NCBI GenBank assembly: GCA_024508725.1
Contig: JANINS010000003.1
Location: 992,001 to 1,056,000 of the forward strand
Source of the DNA: Chitinophagaceae bacterium
Lineage (GTDB): Bacteria; Bacteroidota; Bacteroidia; Chitinophagales; Chitinophagaceae
Reading direction: 5' to 3'
Length of the DNA stretch: 64,000 nt
The notes below the pieces were generated by a model. The model had not been told where the DNA came from and ran no database searches. It saw only the letters and a program-made list of their open reading frames with translations. The position numbers and the translations under genes were made by a program. Below, in pieces: positions 7,078-16,337 of this stretch (position 1 is the first letter of the stretch; the number at the start of each line of letters is the position of its first letter).

Positions 7078-9138
7078 ATGGCAGAGAAATCGATCAAAAC
7101 TTATAGCCTATCATTTTATGTTGGTCTTTCTTTATTACTGGCCTTCCTTATAAGTTGTACCAATAAAGATAACAATGGCATCAAAGGAGAAGTTGATGTT
7201 CAGCAAATTCTCCATGAAGCATCTTTACGATCTGCGAAAGGGGATTTCAAATCTGCATTGAATTTCGTGGATTCTTCTCTGTCAGGTAAAGACCTCAGCT
7301 TTAAAGAAAAAGTTGATGTGCTCACATACAAATGCGAGGTGATCGATAATCAATTACATGATCATGCCGCCGCTTCCGTATTTGCAGATTCAGTTTTACG
7401 ATTGATAGAAAAGGCCGGTATTGATCGTTATAAAACAGAGTACGCACTTGCGAATTATGGTAAAGGCGACATCCTGTTTAATGAAAAAAAATATGATGAG
7501 GCGTATGCTTATTATTATAAAGCAAGATCAATTGGTAAAACCACGCTTGACTCATGCACATTAAGTGAATACAATTTCAGGCTGGCATTGATCCTATATC
7601 GGCAGTCCAGATTCCAGGAAGCTGCAGACATTTTCCAACGGTCGTATGAACAAACACAAACCTGCGAACAAAACTTTTTCTATTACTACAGAACACAACA
7701 GATATTGGATAACATCGGCTTGAGTTACTATAAATCAGGCAAGCTGGATAGTGCATTAATATTTTATCAAAAAGCACTGGATTACATCAATACCACTGGC
7801 AGTAAGTATACAGATCGTAAGGGCCTGAATGATATGGCTATGGCTGTTGTATTAGGCAATATGGCCGATATATATAAACAAAGAGGCATAAATAACACTG
7901 CAAAAACACTTCTCAAACAAAGCATTGAGATCAATGTTAGAAAATGGAATGATAACCAGGATGCACAGTATAGTCAGATAAAACTTGCAGAGATATATGC
8001 AGCGGAAGGTGAGAATGACAGCATGATGATGGTGCTAAATGATCTGAGAAAAGGCCTCGATACTATTAAAAATGTTCGGGCCGAAATGGATTGGAACAGG
8101 TTGATGTGGCAATATCTCGATGGAAAAAATGTAAATGCGGCTTACACACATCTGGTAAATTTTAATGCATTACGAGATTCTTTAGATCGTGAATCCAAAC
8201 AAATAAAATCGGTTGACCTTAGCCAACAGATCAAAACATTTGAAAGCCAGTACCAGATACAGGCCTTGCAAAAAGACAATGAGATCAAAAATACCTATCT
8301 ATGGCTGGCGGTGATATTATCTCTAATTGGTGTGATCATCGTTTTCTTCATCTTCCGCAATCTCATTCGGTCGAGAAGAAACGTGGAGTTATTGCAGTCA
8401 CTTAATAACCAGGTGAATGAACAAAGAGTACAACTTCAACGAGCTTTTGATGCAGTGGAAGACAAGAATAAACAACAGGAGAGAATTCTAAGAGCAGTGG
8501 CTCATGATCTAAGATCACCTGTTGCTACAATATCAATGTTATGTGATCTTGTAGACCAGGAAGAGAATAAAGCATCAAGAACAGAGATGGTAAATTTTAT
8601 AAGAACATCCTGTAATAATTCTCTTGAGTTGATCGCAGAAATTTTAGAAGCAGCAGACCAATCCAGAAGAAAGGAACAGGAAAAAGAATCGGTAAGCATT
8701 AATCAGTTAATAAAAACGACTGGCGATCTTCTACAGATAAAGGCGAAAGAAAAACAACAAACAATAAAATATGATCTGCCTGACCAGGATTTATTCGTAA
8801 TTGTAAATGCCGATAAGATCAAAAGAGTGATCAATAACCTTGTAAGCAATGCCATCAAATTCAGTCCTAAGGATACAGATATACAACTGCATTTATCAAG
8901 AGATAAAGAAAATGTGATCATTATCGTAGAAGATCATGGTATTGGAATACCTGAAGAACTGCAGGATAAAATCTTCGACATGTTTACTGAAGCAAAACGC
9001 AAAGGAACGGCTGGTGAATTGCCTTATGGGTTAGGATTATCTATCTGCAAACAAATTGTGGAAGCTCATAATGGCACGATATGGTTTACTAGTATAGCAG
9101 GAGAAGGAACAACATTCTATGTTAAGCTTCCAATCTAA
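7078..9138 (+). CDS. TPR-containing membrane sensor histidine kinase, 686 aa
   Basis: The N-terminus has a hydrophobic segment ending in LLLAFLISC, a lipoprotein-like signal. Tetratricopeptide-type helices fill residues about 40-385 (for example the ALFYQKAL-like repeats near 230). A coiled stretch leads to a transmembrane helix near 405-425 (YLWLAVILSLIGVIIVFFIF), then another coil. The kinase core starts with the H-box AVAHDLRSP, where His476 is the predicted phosphorylation site, followed by an N-box (INNLVSNAIKFSPK), G1 (EDHGIGIP), F-box and G2 (YGLGLSICKQIVEAHNG). This is a typical Bacteroidota hybrid of periplasmic TPR sensor and cytoplasmic kinase. It has no adjacent response regulator, so its partner is elsewhere. 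The ligand is unknown. Confidence 0.92.
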   Translation: MAEKSIKTYSLSFYVGLSLLLAFLISCTNKDNNGIKGEVDVQQILHEASLRSAKGDFKSALNFVDSSLSGKDLSFKEKVDVLTYKCEVIDNQLHDHAAASVFADSVLRLIEKAGIDRYKTEYALANYGKGDILFNEKKYDEAYAYYYKARSIGKTTLDSCTLSEYNFRLALILYRQSRFQEAADIFQRSYEQTQTCEQNFFYYYRTQQILDNIGLSYYKSGKLDSALIFYQKALDYINTTGSKYTDRKGLNDMAMAVVLGNMADIYKQRGINNTAKTLLKQSIEINVRKWNDNQDAQYSQIKLAEIYAAEGENDSMMMVLNDLRKGLDTIKNVRAEMDWNRLMWQYLDGKNVNAAYTHLVNFNALRDSLDRESKQIKSVDLSQQIKTFESQYQIQALQKDNEIKNTYLWLAVILSLIGVIIVFFIFRNLIRSRRNVELLQSLNNQVNEQRVQLQRAFDAVEDKNKQQERILRAVAHDLRSPVATISMLCDLVDQEENKASRTEMVNFIRTSCNNSLELIAEILEAADQSRRKEQEKESVSINQLIKTTGDLLQIKAKEKQQTIKYDLPDQDLFVIVNADKIKRVINNLVSNAIKFSPKDTDIQLHLSRDKENVIIIVEDHGIGIPEELQDKIFDMFTEAKRKGTAGELPYGLGLSICKQIVEAHNGTIWFTSIAGEGTTFYVKLPI

Positions 9139-9154
9139 GGATAGTAATCAGTAA

Positions 9155-10255
9155 TTACTCTTTTGGCTTATTAGCAGAGATAAGTGCATCTATATTGAGC
9201 GTTGCGAAATCGGTTCCTGCCTGCTCGATCAATTCCATAATGCTAAAGTTCACATTGTCTTTAAGTTCATTAAACTCATCATCTGTTAATTGCATTCCTG
9301 AAAAATACTCAATAACAATAACGTTTGCATTCTTACCTGTATCAGCAAAATGAACAGCACTTTTCAAAACATTGGGATGCTTTAAAATTTGTTTGATACC
9401 AGACATGAGTTGACGAAGCTCTTCTGTAGTAACAGAAAGTCTCAATTCAAGCCTGAGCTCTGCCTTTCTTTGTGTTCGCAGGCTGATATTATCTACAATA
9501 CTATCAACCATTTGCTTGTTGGGAACAGAGATATATGTTTTATCAACTGTTCTGATCCTTGTACTTCTTAAACCGATCTTCTCAACAGTACCAGTGAAAT
9601 TATGCACCTTAACGGTATCGCCTGTTACAAAAGGCTTATCGAAAAAGATAATGAACGATGCGATGAGATTTTCCAAGCTTTCCCGTGTAGCCAAAGCAAT
9701 GGCAGCACCCACGATACTTAAACCTGTAAGCAGGTTGCCGATATCCTGGTTAAAAGTAAATCGCAACAAAAGAAGACCACCAATGATCACCAGCGACACT
9801 TTAAAGAAATCTTTGAAGAAAACGATGAGCTGATTATCTGTCTGGCTCTTTGTTATATTGGCTCTTTCTTCCAGAACAACAGCAATGAAATCAATGATGC
9901 GTAAACATAACCATATAAAGACGCATATGATGGTTGCTTTTGCAACACCTTCAATAAGATCGGAAAATTTGATCTTATAGATTGAAAAGTTCCAGTCTGC
10001 AGGATAGGTTAATTTATCAAAGGCAACAATCGTAACCAGCACCATAAGAAATACTTCCAGTGGAGCGATCACAAGATCACAGAAAGCATCTTTATTAAAT
10101 TTTTTACCGGCCTTTATCACAAGGCGATACAGCAATCCGGCTAAATACCTTGATACAAATCTTTTGATGATAAGTGCCAGGATGATAGTACCTATAACAT
10201 AGAGATAACTTTCAACCGTATTATCCAGGAATTTATAATTGAGTATTTCTCTCAT
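9155..10255 (-). CDS. Small-conductance mechanosensitive channel family protein, 366 aa
   Basis: Five or so membrane helices precede the conserved MscS pore-lining helix and beta domain: IVGAAIALATRESLENLIASFIIFFDKPF (about 190-218), then the beta domain GTVEKIGLRSTRIRTVDKTYISVPN (about 230-255). The C-terminal third matches the soluble MscS vestibule. Such channels open under membrane tension to release osmolytes after hypo-osmotic shock. The length, with extra N-terminal helices, is typical of larger MscS-like proteins. It is the last gene of a minus-strand series running from rsfS through ftsH and lpxH; the gap to the upstream gene is 9 bases. Confidence 0.9.
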   Translation of the reverse strand: MREILNYKFLDNTVESYLYVIGTIILALIIKRFVSRYLAGLLYRLVIKAGKKFNKDAFCDLVIAPLEVFLMVLVTIVAFDKLTYPADWNFSIYKIKFSDLIEGVAKATIICVFIWLCLRIIDFIAVVLEERANITKSQTDNQLIVFFKDFFKVSLVIIGGLLLLRFTFNQDIGNLLTGLSIVGAAIALATRESLENLIASFIIFFDKPFVTGDTVKVHNFTGTVEKIGLRSTRIRTVDKTYISVPNKQMVDSIVDNISLRTQRKAELRLELRLSVTTEELRQLMSGIKQILKHPNVLKSAVHFADTGKNANVIVIEYFSGMQLTDDEFNELKDNVNFSIMELIEQAGTDFATLNIDALISANKPKE

Positions 10256-10264
10256 GCCTGCAAG

Positions 10265-11080
10265 TTACGGAGCATCATAAATTTCCAGGTTGCCGGGAAG
10301 AAGAACATAGATTTTTTTTGCACCGATAATCACTTTTTCTGAGGCAGGAGTGATTGCATTATTCTTTTGTTCTTTAAAATCGAAATCGTTTTGTTTGGCT
10401 GAGTAGATGCTGGAATCTGAACGACCGATCATCATTCCCTTCACGAGCTGAACATCTTTCCAATTCAGGAATGCATATTTTTTTACAAAACCTCCATAAT
10501 AATCAAAAACGAACCAGCCTTTGGATTTGTCGTAAAGATAAAGTGATCTGTTATCGTCAAACACGGATTGAAAAGATGGTGCTTCTTCAAAAACAGTTCG
10601 CAGGTCTGCAGATTCCATCAACAATTTGCCATTATCATCCATCTTCCTGATCCTTGCTTCCAGTTCATCATACAACCATATGTTGTTGTCATAACTCAAC
10701 CGTACAACGCTCACCTGTTGTAATCCTGATCCCCGAAGATCAATTGTATTCTTGGTACTTAACAATCGATCCAGCACAACAATGGTTGATGTTTCTTTAT
10801 AAAACACAAGTATTTTGAAAGGATTACTTACATCAACAGAATAGATCTTACCATATCTTTTTACATCATTGTATACGGCAACAGAATCTCCCTTGTCATT
10901 CAATTTTTTCAGTTGCTGATCATTGATAACGATGTAAATGTTTCCTACATTATCTACTTCGAAATTCGTAAAGTTTCCCGGCAGCGGTCTATACTTTTTA
11001 GGAGCGGCAAAACTGGTGTCTTGTGCAAGCATTATAAGACTGCTGAAGGAAAATAATATGGTGAAGATCAGCCTTCCCAT
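10265..11080 (-). CDS. Exported beta-propeller-like protein, 271 aa
   Basis: An N-terminal signal peptide (about residues 1-19, ending SSLIMLAQ) targets it to the periplasm. The mature part has repeats of short beta strands such as NFEVDNVGNIYIVIND, VVRLSYDNNIWLYDELEARIRKMDDNG and SVFDDNRSLYLYDK, as in NHL or six-bladed propeller proteins of Bacteroidota. No catalytic residues are evident. Its ATG overlaps the 3' end of lpxH by 13 bases, so the two are translated together. A structural or lipid-A-related binding role is possible but not shown. Confidence 0.7.
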   Translation of the reverse strand: MGRLIFTILFSFSSLIMLAQDTSFAAPKKYRPLPGNFTNFEVDNVGNIYIVINDQQLKKLNDKGDSVAVYNDVKRYGKIYSVDVSNPFKILVFYKETSTIVVLDRLLSTKNTIDLRGSGLQQVSVVRLSYDNNIWLYDELEARIRKMDDNGKLLMESADLRTVFEEAPSFQSVFDDNRSLYLYDKSKGWFVFDYYGGFVKKYAFLNWKDVQLVKGMMIGRSDSSIYSAKQNDFDFKEQKNNAITPASEKVIIGAKKIYVLLPGNLEIYDAP

Positions 11081-11826
11081 TTCTTCAATTGCAGTTCATT
11101 ACCATCGAATACTGCGTAAGTGAAGTTACGTATCCAATCACCCAGGTTAATATATCGACTGTTATCATTAAGTTTAAAATCAAGCGGAAGATGCCTGTGA
11201 CCAAAGATGAAATAATCAAAATGCTCTCTTTGCAATACTTCTCTTGAATAAACCATCAGCCATTCTTTATCCTCTCCCAGGAAAATCTCATCTGACGATC
11301 CTGTTTTTGCCCTGCTTTTCCTGCTAAAGTAGTTGGCTATAGCAATACCAAGTGTTGGATGCAATACGCCGAACATAAACTGGCACACAGGATTTCGAAA
11401 TATCTTTTTCAATGCTTTATATCCATGATCACCCGGACCTAATCCATCTCCATGACCAATATAAAACTTCTTACCGTTGTATATGAATGGATGTGGTTCA
11501 TGATATACTTTCATGTTAAGTTCCTTTTGAAAGTAATCTTTCATCCACATATCATGATTGCCAACGAAGAAATGCATCGGGATACCGGCATCTGCAATTT
11601 CTGCAAGCTTGCCCAGTATTCTTACATGACCTTTGGGAACAACTTTTTTGTATTCATACCAGAAGTCGAACATATCGCCCAATAAAAAGATCTCGAATGC
11701 ATCCTGCTTGGCTTTATCAAGAAACGCAACGATCTTTTTTTCTCTTGCGAGAGAGCTTTGCTCATCAGGAGCACCTAAATGAAAATCGGAAAGGAAATAT
11801 ATTTTTTTGCCAGGGGCAATTGTCAT
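11068..11826 (-). CDS. lpxH: UDP-2,3-diacylglucosamine hydrolase (LpxH), 252 aa
   Basis: LpxH cleaves UDP-2,3-diacylglucosamine to lipid X and UMP at the inner membrane, an early lipid A step. The calcineurin-like metallophosphatase motifs are all present: YFLSDFHLGA near the start, GDMFDFWYEY (about 46-55), VGNHDMWM (about 83-90), GHGDGLGPGD (about 120) and FGHRHLP near the C-terminus. Length fits the family. It shares 13 bases with the downstream propeller gene. Kdo genes kdsB and kdsD elsewhere in the window belong to the same lipopolysaccharide core pathway. A close relative such as LpxH2 cannot be excluded. Confidence 0.85.
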   Translation of the reverse strand: MTIAPGKKIYFLSDFHLGAPDEQSSLAREKKIVAFLDKAKQDAFEIFLLGDMFDFWYEYKKVVPKGHVRILGKLAEIADAGIPMHFFVGNHDMWMKDYFQKELNMKVYHEPHPFIYNGKKFYIGHGDGLGPGDHGYKALKKIFRNPVCQFMFGVLHPTLGIAIANYFSRKSRAKTGSSDEIFLGEDKEWLMVYSREVLQREHFDYFIFGHRHLPLDFKLNDNSRYINLGDWIRNFTYAVFDGNELQLKKWEG

Positions 11827-11847
11827 GCAGTAAAGATATTAAATGAG

Positions 11848-12486
11848 CTATGAAGCATTCCTTTCCACCAAAAAACAAAATACTTCTTTAGGACCGTGTA
11901 CACCAACTACCAATGTCTTTTCGATATCAGCGGTTCTGCTTGGACCTGTTGCAAGTGTGATGAATGAAGGAATATTGTCCCTGTATTTTCTTTTCAGGAA
12001 ATCGATGCCGTCTTTGATATCATATACCAGTTGATCGGTGTAGGCGATACAGATATGAACCGGTGCATAAACACTTGTTGTTCTTCCGCTACGTTGCCCT
12101 GTTGTCATGAGGATGCTTCCTGTTCTTGCGATCAATAATTCGCAGTCTGTTATAGATGCTTCACAAGTATGCACATCGGGGGATTCGAAGTTTGAGAATC
12201 CATTTGTATGCAGGTCATGTTTGATCTCTGGTTCACGGCAAAATATTTTGGTCCAGTTTCTTGATTTTGCCAGGAGGTGCAATTGTTCTGATAACTCTTT
12301 CATATCCGCACAAAAGGAAAATTTACCGAGCAGCTTCGTAAAATTTTCTGCAAACTCAATTTCCAATTCCTGTTGTGAGGGTTTAAAAAAATTCTCGGCA
12401 TTCTCATGATGCGGAAATGGAGCAGGCACTGGTGTTGCCAGTGCCTGCCTTATCTTCTTAAGTATATTATGTTTTGCTGAGCTCAC
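11848..12486 (-). CDS. LUD domain protein (LutC/YkgG type), 212 aa
   Basis: The C-terminal half carries the LUD signature: ITDCELLIARTGSILM (about 110-125), then ITLATGPSRTADIEKTLVVGVHGPKE (about 172-197). LUD proteins take part in lactate utilisation (LutC with the Fe-S proteins LutA and LutB) and in related thiol or quinone chemistry. No lutA or lutB lies alongside; instead it sits between ftsH and lpxH. A role outside lactate use is therefore possible. The N-terminal 90 residues are less conserved. Start ATG at 12486, 28 bases after ftsH. Confidence 0.85.
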   Translation of the reverse strand: MSSAKHNILKKIRQALATPVPAPFPHHENAENFFKPSQQELEIEFAENFTKLLGKFSFCADMKELSEQLHLLAKSRNWTKIFCREPEIKHDLHTNGFSNFESPDVHTCEASITDCELLIARTGSILMTTGQRSGRTTSVYAPVHICIAYTDQLVYDIKDGIDFLKRKYRDNIPSFITLATGPSRTADIEKTLVVGVHGPKEVFCFLVERNAS

Positions 12487-12514
12487 AGCGGCTAAATTAC
12501 TTCAGCCTGTTGAA

Positions 12515-14569
12515 TCATTCAACTACTGTTTTTTCCGGTGGAGCTGAAACATCAGGTAAGCCGTTATCTACATGAGGCTTTTTGTCTTCAAAAGGACGTT
12601 TACCGATCAGGTCTTCAACATCGCTTTGATGCAATACTTCTTTATCCAACAGTTCTTTCGCTAGCTTTTCAACCTCGGCTCTTTTCTCTGTTAATAAAGC
12701 CTTTGTTCTAACGTAGGCAACATCGATCAATTTTCTAACTTCTTCATCGATCATCTTACCCGTTTCTTCACTGTACGGTTTGGTGAACTGGTTTTCCTGC
12801 GTAGGATCGTAATAGCTTACGTTACCCACTTTATCATTCATGCCATATACTGTGATCATACTGTAAGCGATCTTGGTGATCTGTTGCAGATCATTACTTG
12901 CTCCGGTAGAAATTTTTCCGAAGAAAATATCTTCAGCAGCTCTTCCACCAAGCGTCATACAAACCTGGTCCATCAACTGCTCCGTTGTATATAAATATTG
13001 TTCTTTCGGAGTATATTGAGCATAACCCAAAGCCGCAGTACCTCTTGGAACGATGGTTACTTTTAATAATGGGTAAGCATGTTCCAGGAACCATCCACAA
13101 ACAGCATGACCTGCTTCATGATAAGCGATCACTTCTTTTTCTTCCGGAAGAATGATCTTGTTCTTCTTCTCCAAACCACCAATTACACGATCAATCGCAT
13201 CCTGGAAGTCACTCATATCAACTGCATCTTTTCCTTTTCTTGCAGCGATCAAAGCAGCTTCGTTACAAACGTTGGCGATATCAGCACCGGCAAATCCCGG
13301 AGTTTGTTCAGCCAGTTTAAAAATGTTGAGTGTTTCAGAAACTTTGATCGGCTTCAAATGCACTTTAAAGATGTCTTCTCTTCCTTTTACATCAGGACGG
13401 TCAATTGTTATCTGTCTGTCGAAACGACCCGGACGAAGTAATGCTGTGTCAAGTACATCTGGTCTGTTGGTAGCAGCAAGGATAATGATACCGCTTTCGC
13501 CACTGAAACCATCCATTTCAACCAGCAACTGGTTCAACGTATTTTCTCTCTCGTCGTTGCTCATGATGGCGTTTCTGCCTCTTGCACGACCGATCGCATC
13601 GATCTCATCAATGAAAATGATACACGGTGCTTTTTCTCTTGCTTGTTTAAACAAGTCCCTTACACGGCTTGCACCAACACCTACGAATAATTCTACGAAA
13701 TCAGAACCACTCATAGAGAAAAATGGAACCTGAGCTTCACCAGCCATTGCTTTTGCCAGCAAGGTTTTACCGGTTCCCGGAGGACCAACCAATAAAGCAC
13801 CTTTAGGAATTTTACCGCCGAGTGAAGTATATTTCTTTGGATTCTTGAGGAAGTCAACGATCTCCATCACTTCTACTTTCGCCTCATCCAAACCTGCAAC
13901 ATCAGTAAAAGTGATATTTACTTTCGTTCCTTTTTCGAATAACTGAGCTTTAGATTTTCCTATGTTGAAAATTCCACCAGGTCCACCTCCACCTGAAGGT
14001 CCACCCATTTTACGCATGAGCAATATCCAAAGACCAACGATGAGTAACAACGTAACAAAAGTGTTGGCTAATGGACCAAACCATTCACCTTCACTAACTG
14101 TTTCTGTCTGTATCTCGTTAGGAATATTATTGGTTTTATAAAACTCCTGTAACCTATTCTCAAAACTTTCCCATGCTGTAATCTGGAAATCAAACAATGG
14201 CTTATTGTTCTTAGCTGCATCCATTGCCTTATCCAAGTTCTGCTGGTTTTTGAACTTCTTTTTGTAATAATCTTTCTGTAAAGCTTCAGGTCGAACATAT
14301 ATACGAACAAGGTCTTTATTCGTTACTTTATCGATACGAGTTACATCACCGTCTTTTGCCAGATTTTTAAAATCCTGTTCAGTGATCTTTACTGTATCAG
14401 CAGAAAATGTTTTGCCCCAGAAATTTGCACCAATCAGCACTACTGCGATCAATGCATATATCCAGTAAATACTAAATCTCGGTTTTCTGCCTTTATCATC
14501 ACCAGATCTTTCGGGAGGTAAACCTGGTCTCATGTTTTTATTATCCTGTGCCATTCGTCTTGATTTCAT
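12515..14569 (-). CDS. ftsH: ATP-dependent zinc metalloprotease FtsH, 684 aa
   Basis: FtsH is a membrane-anchored hexameric AAA+ protease that extracts and degrades membrane and short-lived proteins. Here: a first transmembrane helix near residue 35-50, a periplasmic domain, a second helix near 167-185 (LANTFVTLLLIVGLWILLM), a Gly-rich linker, Walker A GPPGTGKT, Walker B IIFIDEID, the second region of homology ending in RPGRFDRQ, and the zinc motif HEAGH in the C-terminal M41 domain. Length is typical. Met6 (MAQDNK) is an alternative start. It follows rsfS by 15 bases and is probably co-transcribed with it. Confidence 0.97.
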   Translation of the reverse strand: MKSRRMAQDNKNMRPGLPPERSGDDKGRKPRFSIYWIYALIAVVLIGANFWGKTFSADTVKITEQDFKNLAKDGDVTRIDKVTNKDLVRIYVRPEALQKDYYKKKFKNQQNLDKAMDAAKNNKPLFDFQITAWESFENRLQEFYKTNNIPNEIQTETVSEGEWFGPLANTFVTLLLIVGLWILLMRKMGGPSGGGGPGGIFNIGKSKAQLFEKGTKVNITFTDVAGLDEAKVEVMEIVDFLKNPKKYTSLGGKIPKGALLVGPPGTGKTLLAKAMAGEAQVPFFSMSGSDFVELFVGVGASRVRDLFKQAREKAPCIIFIDEIDAIGRARGRNAIMSNDERENTLNQLLVEMDGFSGESGIIILAATNRPDVLDTALLRPGRFDRQITIDRPDVKGREDIFKVHLKPIKVSETLNIFKLAEQTPGFAGADIANVCNEAALIAARKGKDAVDMSDFQDAIDRVIGGLEKKNKIILPEEKEVIAYHEAGHAVCGWFLEHAYPLLKVTIVPRGTAALGYAQYTPKEQYLYTTEQLMDQVCMTLGGRAAEDIFFGKISTGASNDLQQITKIAYSMITVYGMNDKVGNVSYYDPTQENQFTKPYSEETGKMIDEEVRKLIDVAYVRTKALLTEKRAEVEKLAKELLDKEVLHQSDVEDLIGKRPFEDKKPHVDNGLPDVSAPPEKTVVE

Positions 14570-14584
14570 TTAAGGGTGGTGTAA

Positions 14585-14992
14585 TTAATGTTCAGAGTGT
14601 TCAGTACTGGCTGCATCACTCCACATTTCTTCCAACTTGTAAAACTTCCGGGTTTCGGGCTGCATAATATGTACCACTATGTTTACGTAATCTATTAACA
14701 CCCATTGCAACTGCTGGTAACCTTCGTGTTTATAAGGCGATTCTCCACATTGGTTCTTCACTTCAGTTTGTACATTATCGCCTATGGCTCTGATCTGGGT
14801 GGTGCTGGTTGCTTCGCAGATAACAAAGAAATCAGCGACCGCCTCCGGGATCTTCCTTAGATCAAGCGAAATAATGTTCTCGCCTTTTTTATCCTGAATT
14901 GCCTTAATGATGGTTTTATAGATCCGTGAATTCCTCGTAAGCTTCGTTTCACTGCTCTTTTTGCGGGACTTTAAAACAGATAAGGGTGCCAA
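14585..14992 (-). CDS. rsfS: Ribosomal silencing factor RsfS, 135 aa
   Basis: RsfS binds ribosomal protein L14 on the 50S subunit and blocks subunit joining when nutrients are short. The sequence follows the family: IIKAIQDKKGENIISLDLRKIPEAVADFFVICEA, then TTQIRAIGDNVQTEV, and WVLIDYVNIVVHIM, ending RKFYKLEEMWSDA. No ATG is available in the N-terminal part; the frame opens at a TTG at 14992, and an in-frame stop lies five codons upstream, so TTG is the most likely start. It is the first gene of a minus-strand group with ftsH. The divergent biotin ligase gene also appears to use TTG. Confidence 0.92.
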   Translation of the reverse strand: MAPLSVLKSRKKSSETKLTRNSRIYKTIIKAIQDKKGENIISLDLRKIPEAVADFFVICEATSTTQIRAIGDNVQTEVKNQCGESPYKHEGYQQLQWVLIDYVNIVVHIMQPETRKFYKLEEMWSDAASTEHSEH

Positions 14993-15073
14993 TAAACCTT
15001 CGATTTATAGTGATGAATTTATTCTCGCTCTGGCAGTTGTACATAGTGGCTGGCGTATATATTTCTGCCGTTC

Positions 15074-15081
15074 TATATTTG
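15074..15081 (+). promoter_or_regulatory. -7 box (TATATTTG) for the biotin ligase gene
   Basis: Full TAnnTTTG match, 16 bases before the TTG start at 15098. It fits that start and would put the transcription start only a few bases ahead of translation. Confidence 0.5.
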
Positions 15082-15097
15082 CCAAAAATAGGAACTT

Positions 15098-15856
15098 TTG
15101 AATACTAGTTCTCAGAACCCGATAATTGGCAACCCATTCATACAACTGGCAAAGGTCGATAGCACCAACAACTATGCCATGGCACAGATACACAATGGGT
15201 TGGCAGAACATGGTACTACCTGGTTTACCATGTTGCAAACAGAAGGAAAAGGCCAAAGAGGTAAGCAATGGAATGCTGAAGAAGGTTTAAACCTGATGCA
15301 GACTACTGTATTGAATGCTTCTGCATTTCCTTTATCGAATCCTTTTCATCTTACAGTAATAGTGGCTAATGCTTGTTATGAATTTTTTAGCAAATATGCT
15401 GGTGACGAAACAAGCATAAAATGGGCTAATGACCTGTATTGGCGTGACAGAAAGGCAGGGGGCATTCTCATCGAGAATATCATCCGAGGCAATAAATGGC
15501 TGTGGGCAGTGGTTGGAGTAGGTATCAACATCAATCAAACCGAGTTCGAAGGTTTACCTAATCCGGTTTCTTTAAAACAAATCACCGGCAAAGATTACGA
15601 CACTGTTGAACTGGGTAAAGAACTGTGCACCTATATGGAAAAACATTACCAGCGGTATCTCAAGATCGGATTCTTGCCGGCCCTGGAATTATACAACCAG
15701 CATCTTTACCAGAGAGGCAACAACGTTCATTTGAAAAAAGACAATGTATTATTCAGTTGCCAGATCAAAGAAGTGGAAGAAAATGGCGATCTCATCGTTA
15801 CCGAATCAAGCTGGGACAGGTTTTCGTTTGGCGAAGTAGAGTGGATTATGCAATAA
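15098..15856 (+). CDS. birA: Biotin--[acetyl-CoA-carboxylase] ligase, 252 aa
   Basis: This enzyme makes biotinyl-AMP and transfers biotin to the carrier protein of acetyl-CoA carboxylase. Motifs: VDSTNNYAM near residue 20-28, the biotin-binding GKGQRGKQW (about 49-57), IKWANDLYW and KAGGILIEN (about 107-126), and a C-terminal SH3-like cap. There is no N-terminal helix-turn-helix, so it is a monofunctional (class I) ligase rather than a repressor. The start is a TTG: an in-frame TAG lies two codons upstream, and the next ATG would delete the substrate loop. Its last 11 bases overlap the convergent gene. Confidence 0.92.
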   Translation: MNTSSQNPIIGNPFIQLAKVDSTNNYAMAQIHNGLAEHGTTWFTMLQTEGKGQRGKQWNAEEGLNLMQTTVLNASAFPLSNPFHLTVIVANACYEFFSKYAGDETSIKWANDLYWRDRKAGGILIENIIRGNKWLWAVVGVGININQTEFEGLPNPVSLKQITGKDYDTVELGKELCTYMEKHYQRYLKIGFLPALELYNQHLYQRGNNVHLKKDNVLFSCQIKEVEENGDLIVTESSWDRFSFGEVEWIMQ

Positions 15857-16220
15857 TATAGTTGAGCATGATCTCGGGATTTCGCTCCTGGCTTTTTGCT
15901 TCAAGTTCGTACCTGTTCATTCGATAGCCTTTTTTGTAGCTTTCCCACAGGTACATCGCAAGAAATTTCACCATTCCGTGTTTCTGATATTGTTGCACGT
16001 GTGCCAGTTCATGGCAAACCCATTTTTCATCTTTCAAAAATTCTTCCCGTGAAGTGTTGAATAAATGAATGGTTTTGCCAACCACAACGGCAACTTTTTT
16101 CGAGCCCAATTGTTTTGCAGATAATTTAGCCAACCAGGAGTTTTCTTTAATTCTAACGATCATAACAGCAATAAGGCGAGAAGCTTGCCAGAGTTTTTGG
16201 ATGCCGGCTTCAGTTTTCAT
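15846..16220 (-). CDS. Predicted zinc metallopeptidase-like protein (HELAH motif), about 124 aa
   Basis: A compact protein with the motif WVCHELAHVQQYQKHG (about residues 66-81 from this start), in which HExxH would bind zinc. It is followed by FLAMYLWESYKKGYRMNRYELEAKSQE, where the downstream Glu could be the third ligand. This matches the DUF4157-type proteins often seen as short single-domain genes in Bacteroidota. Substrate unknown. An in-frame start at 16298 would add 26 residues without family resemblance, so the ATG at 16220 (MKTEAG) is preferred but not certain. Overlaps biotin ligase by 11 bases at the 3' end. Confidence 0.7.
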   Translation of the reverse strand: MKTEAGIQKLWQASRLIAVMIVRIKENSWLAKLSAKQLGSKKVAVVVGKTIHLFNTSREEFLKDEKWVCHELAHVQQYQKHGMVKFLAMYLWESYKKGYRMNRYELEAKSQERNPEIMLNYIIA

Positions 16221-16337
16221 GGCATCGTCTCTTGTGTCACTCACTTGTACGTTCTGATGTTTGTGCATCACAACCTTTCGCACAGAGCCGGGAAGCAAAT
16301 TAAGGGAACACCTTGACTCTGTTATCTCTGTGCGAGA

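Noticed and set aside
15005-15268. Minus-strand 87-codon frame overlapping the birA start
   Set aside because: It is antisense to conserved biotin-ligase motifs and has no features of its own.
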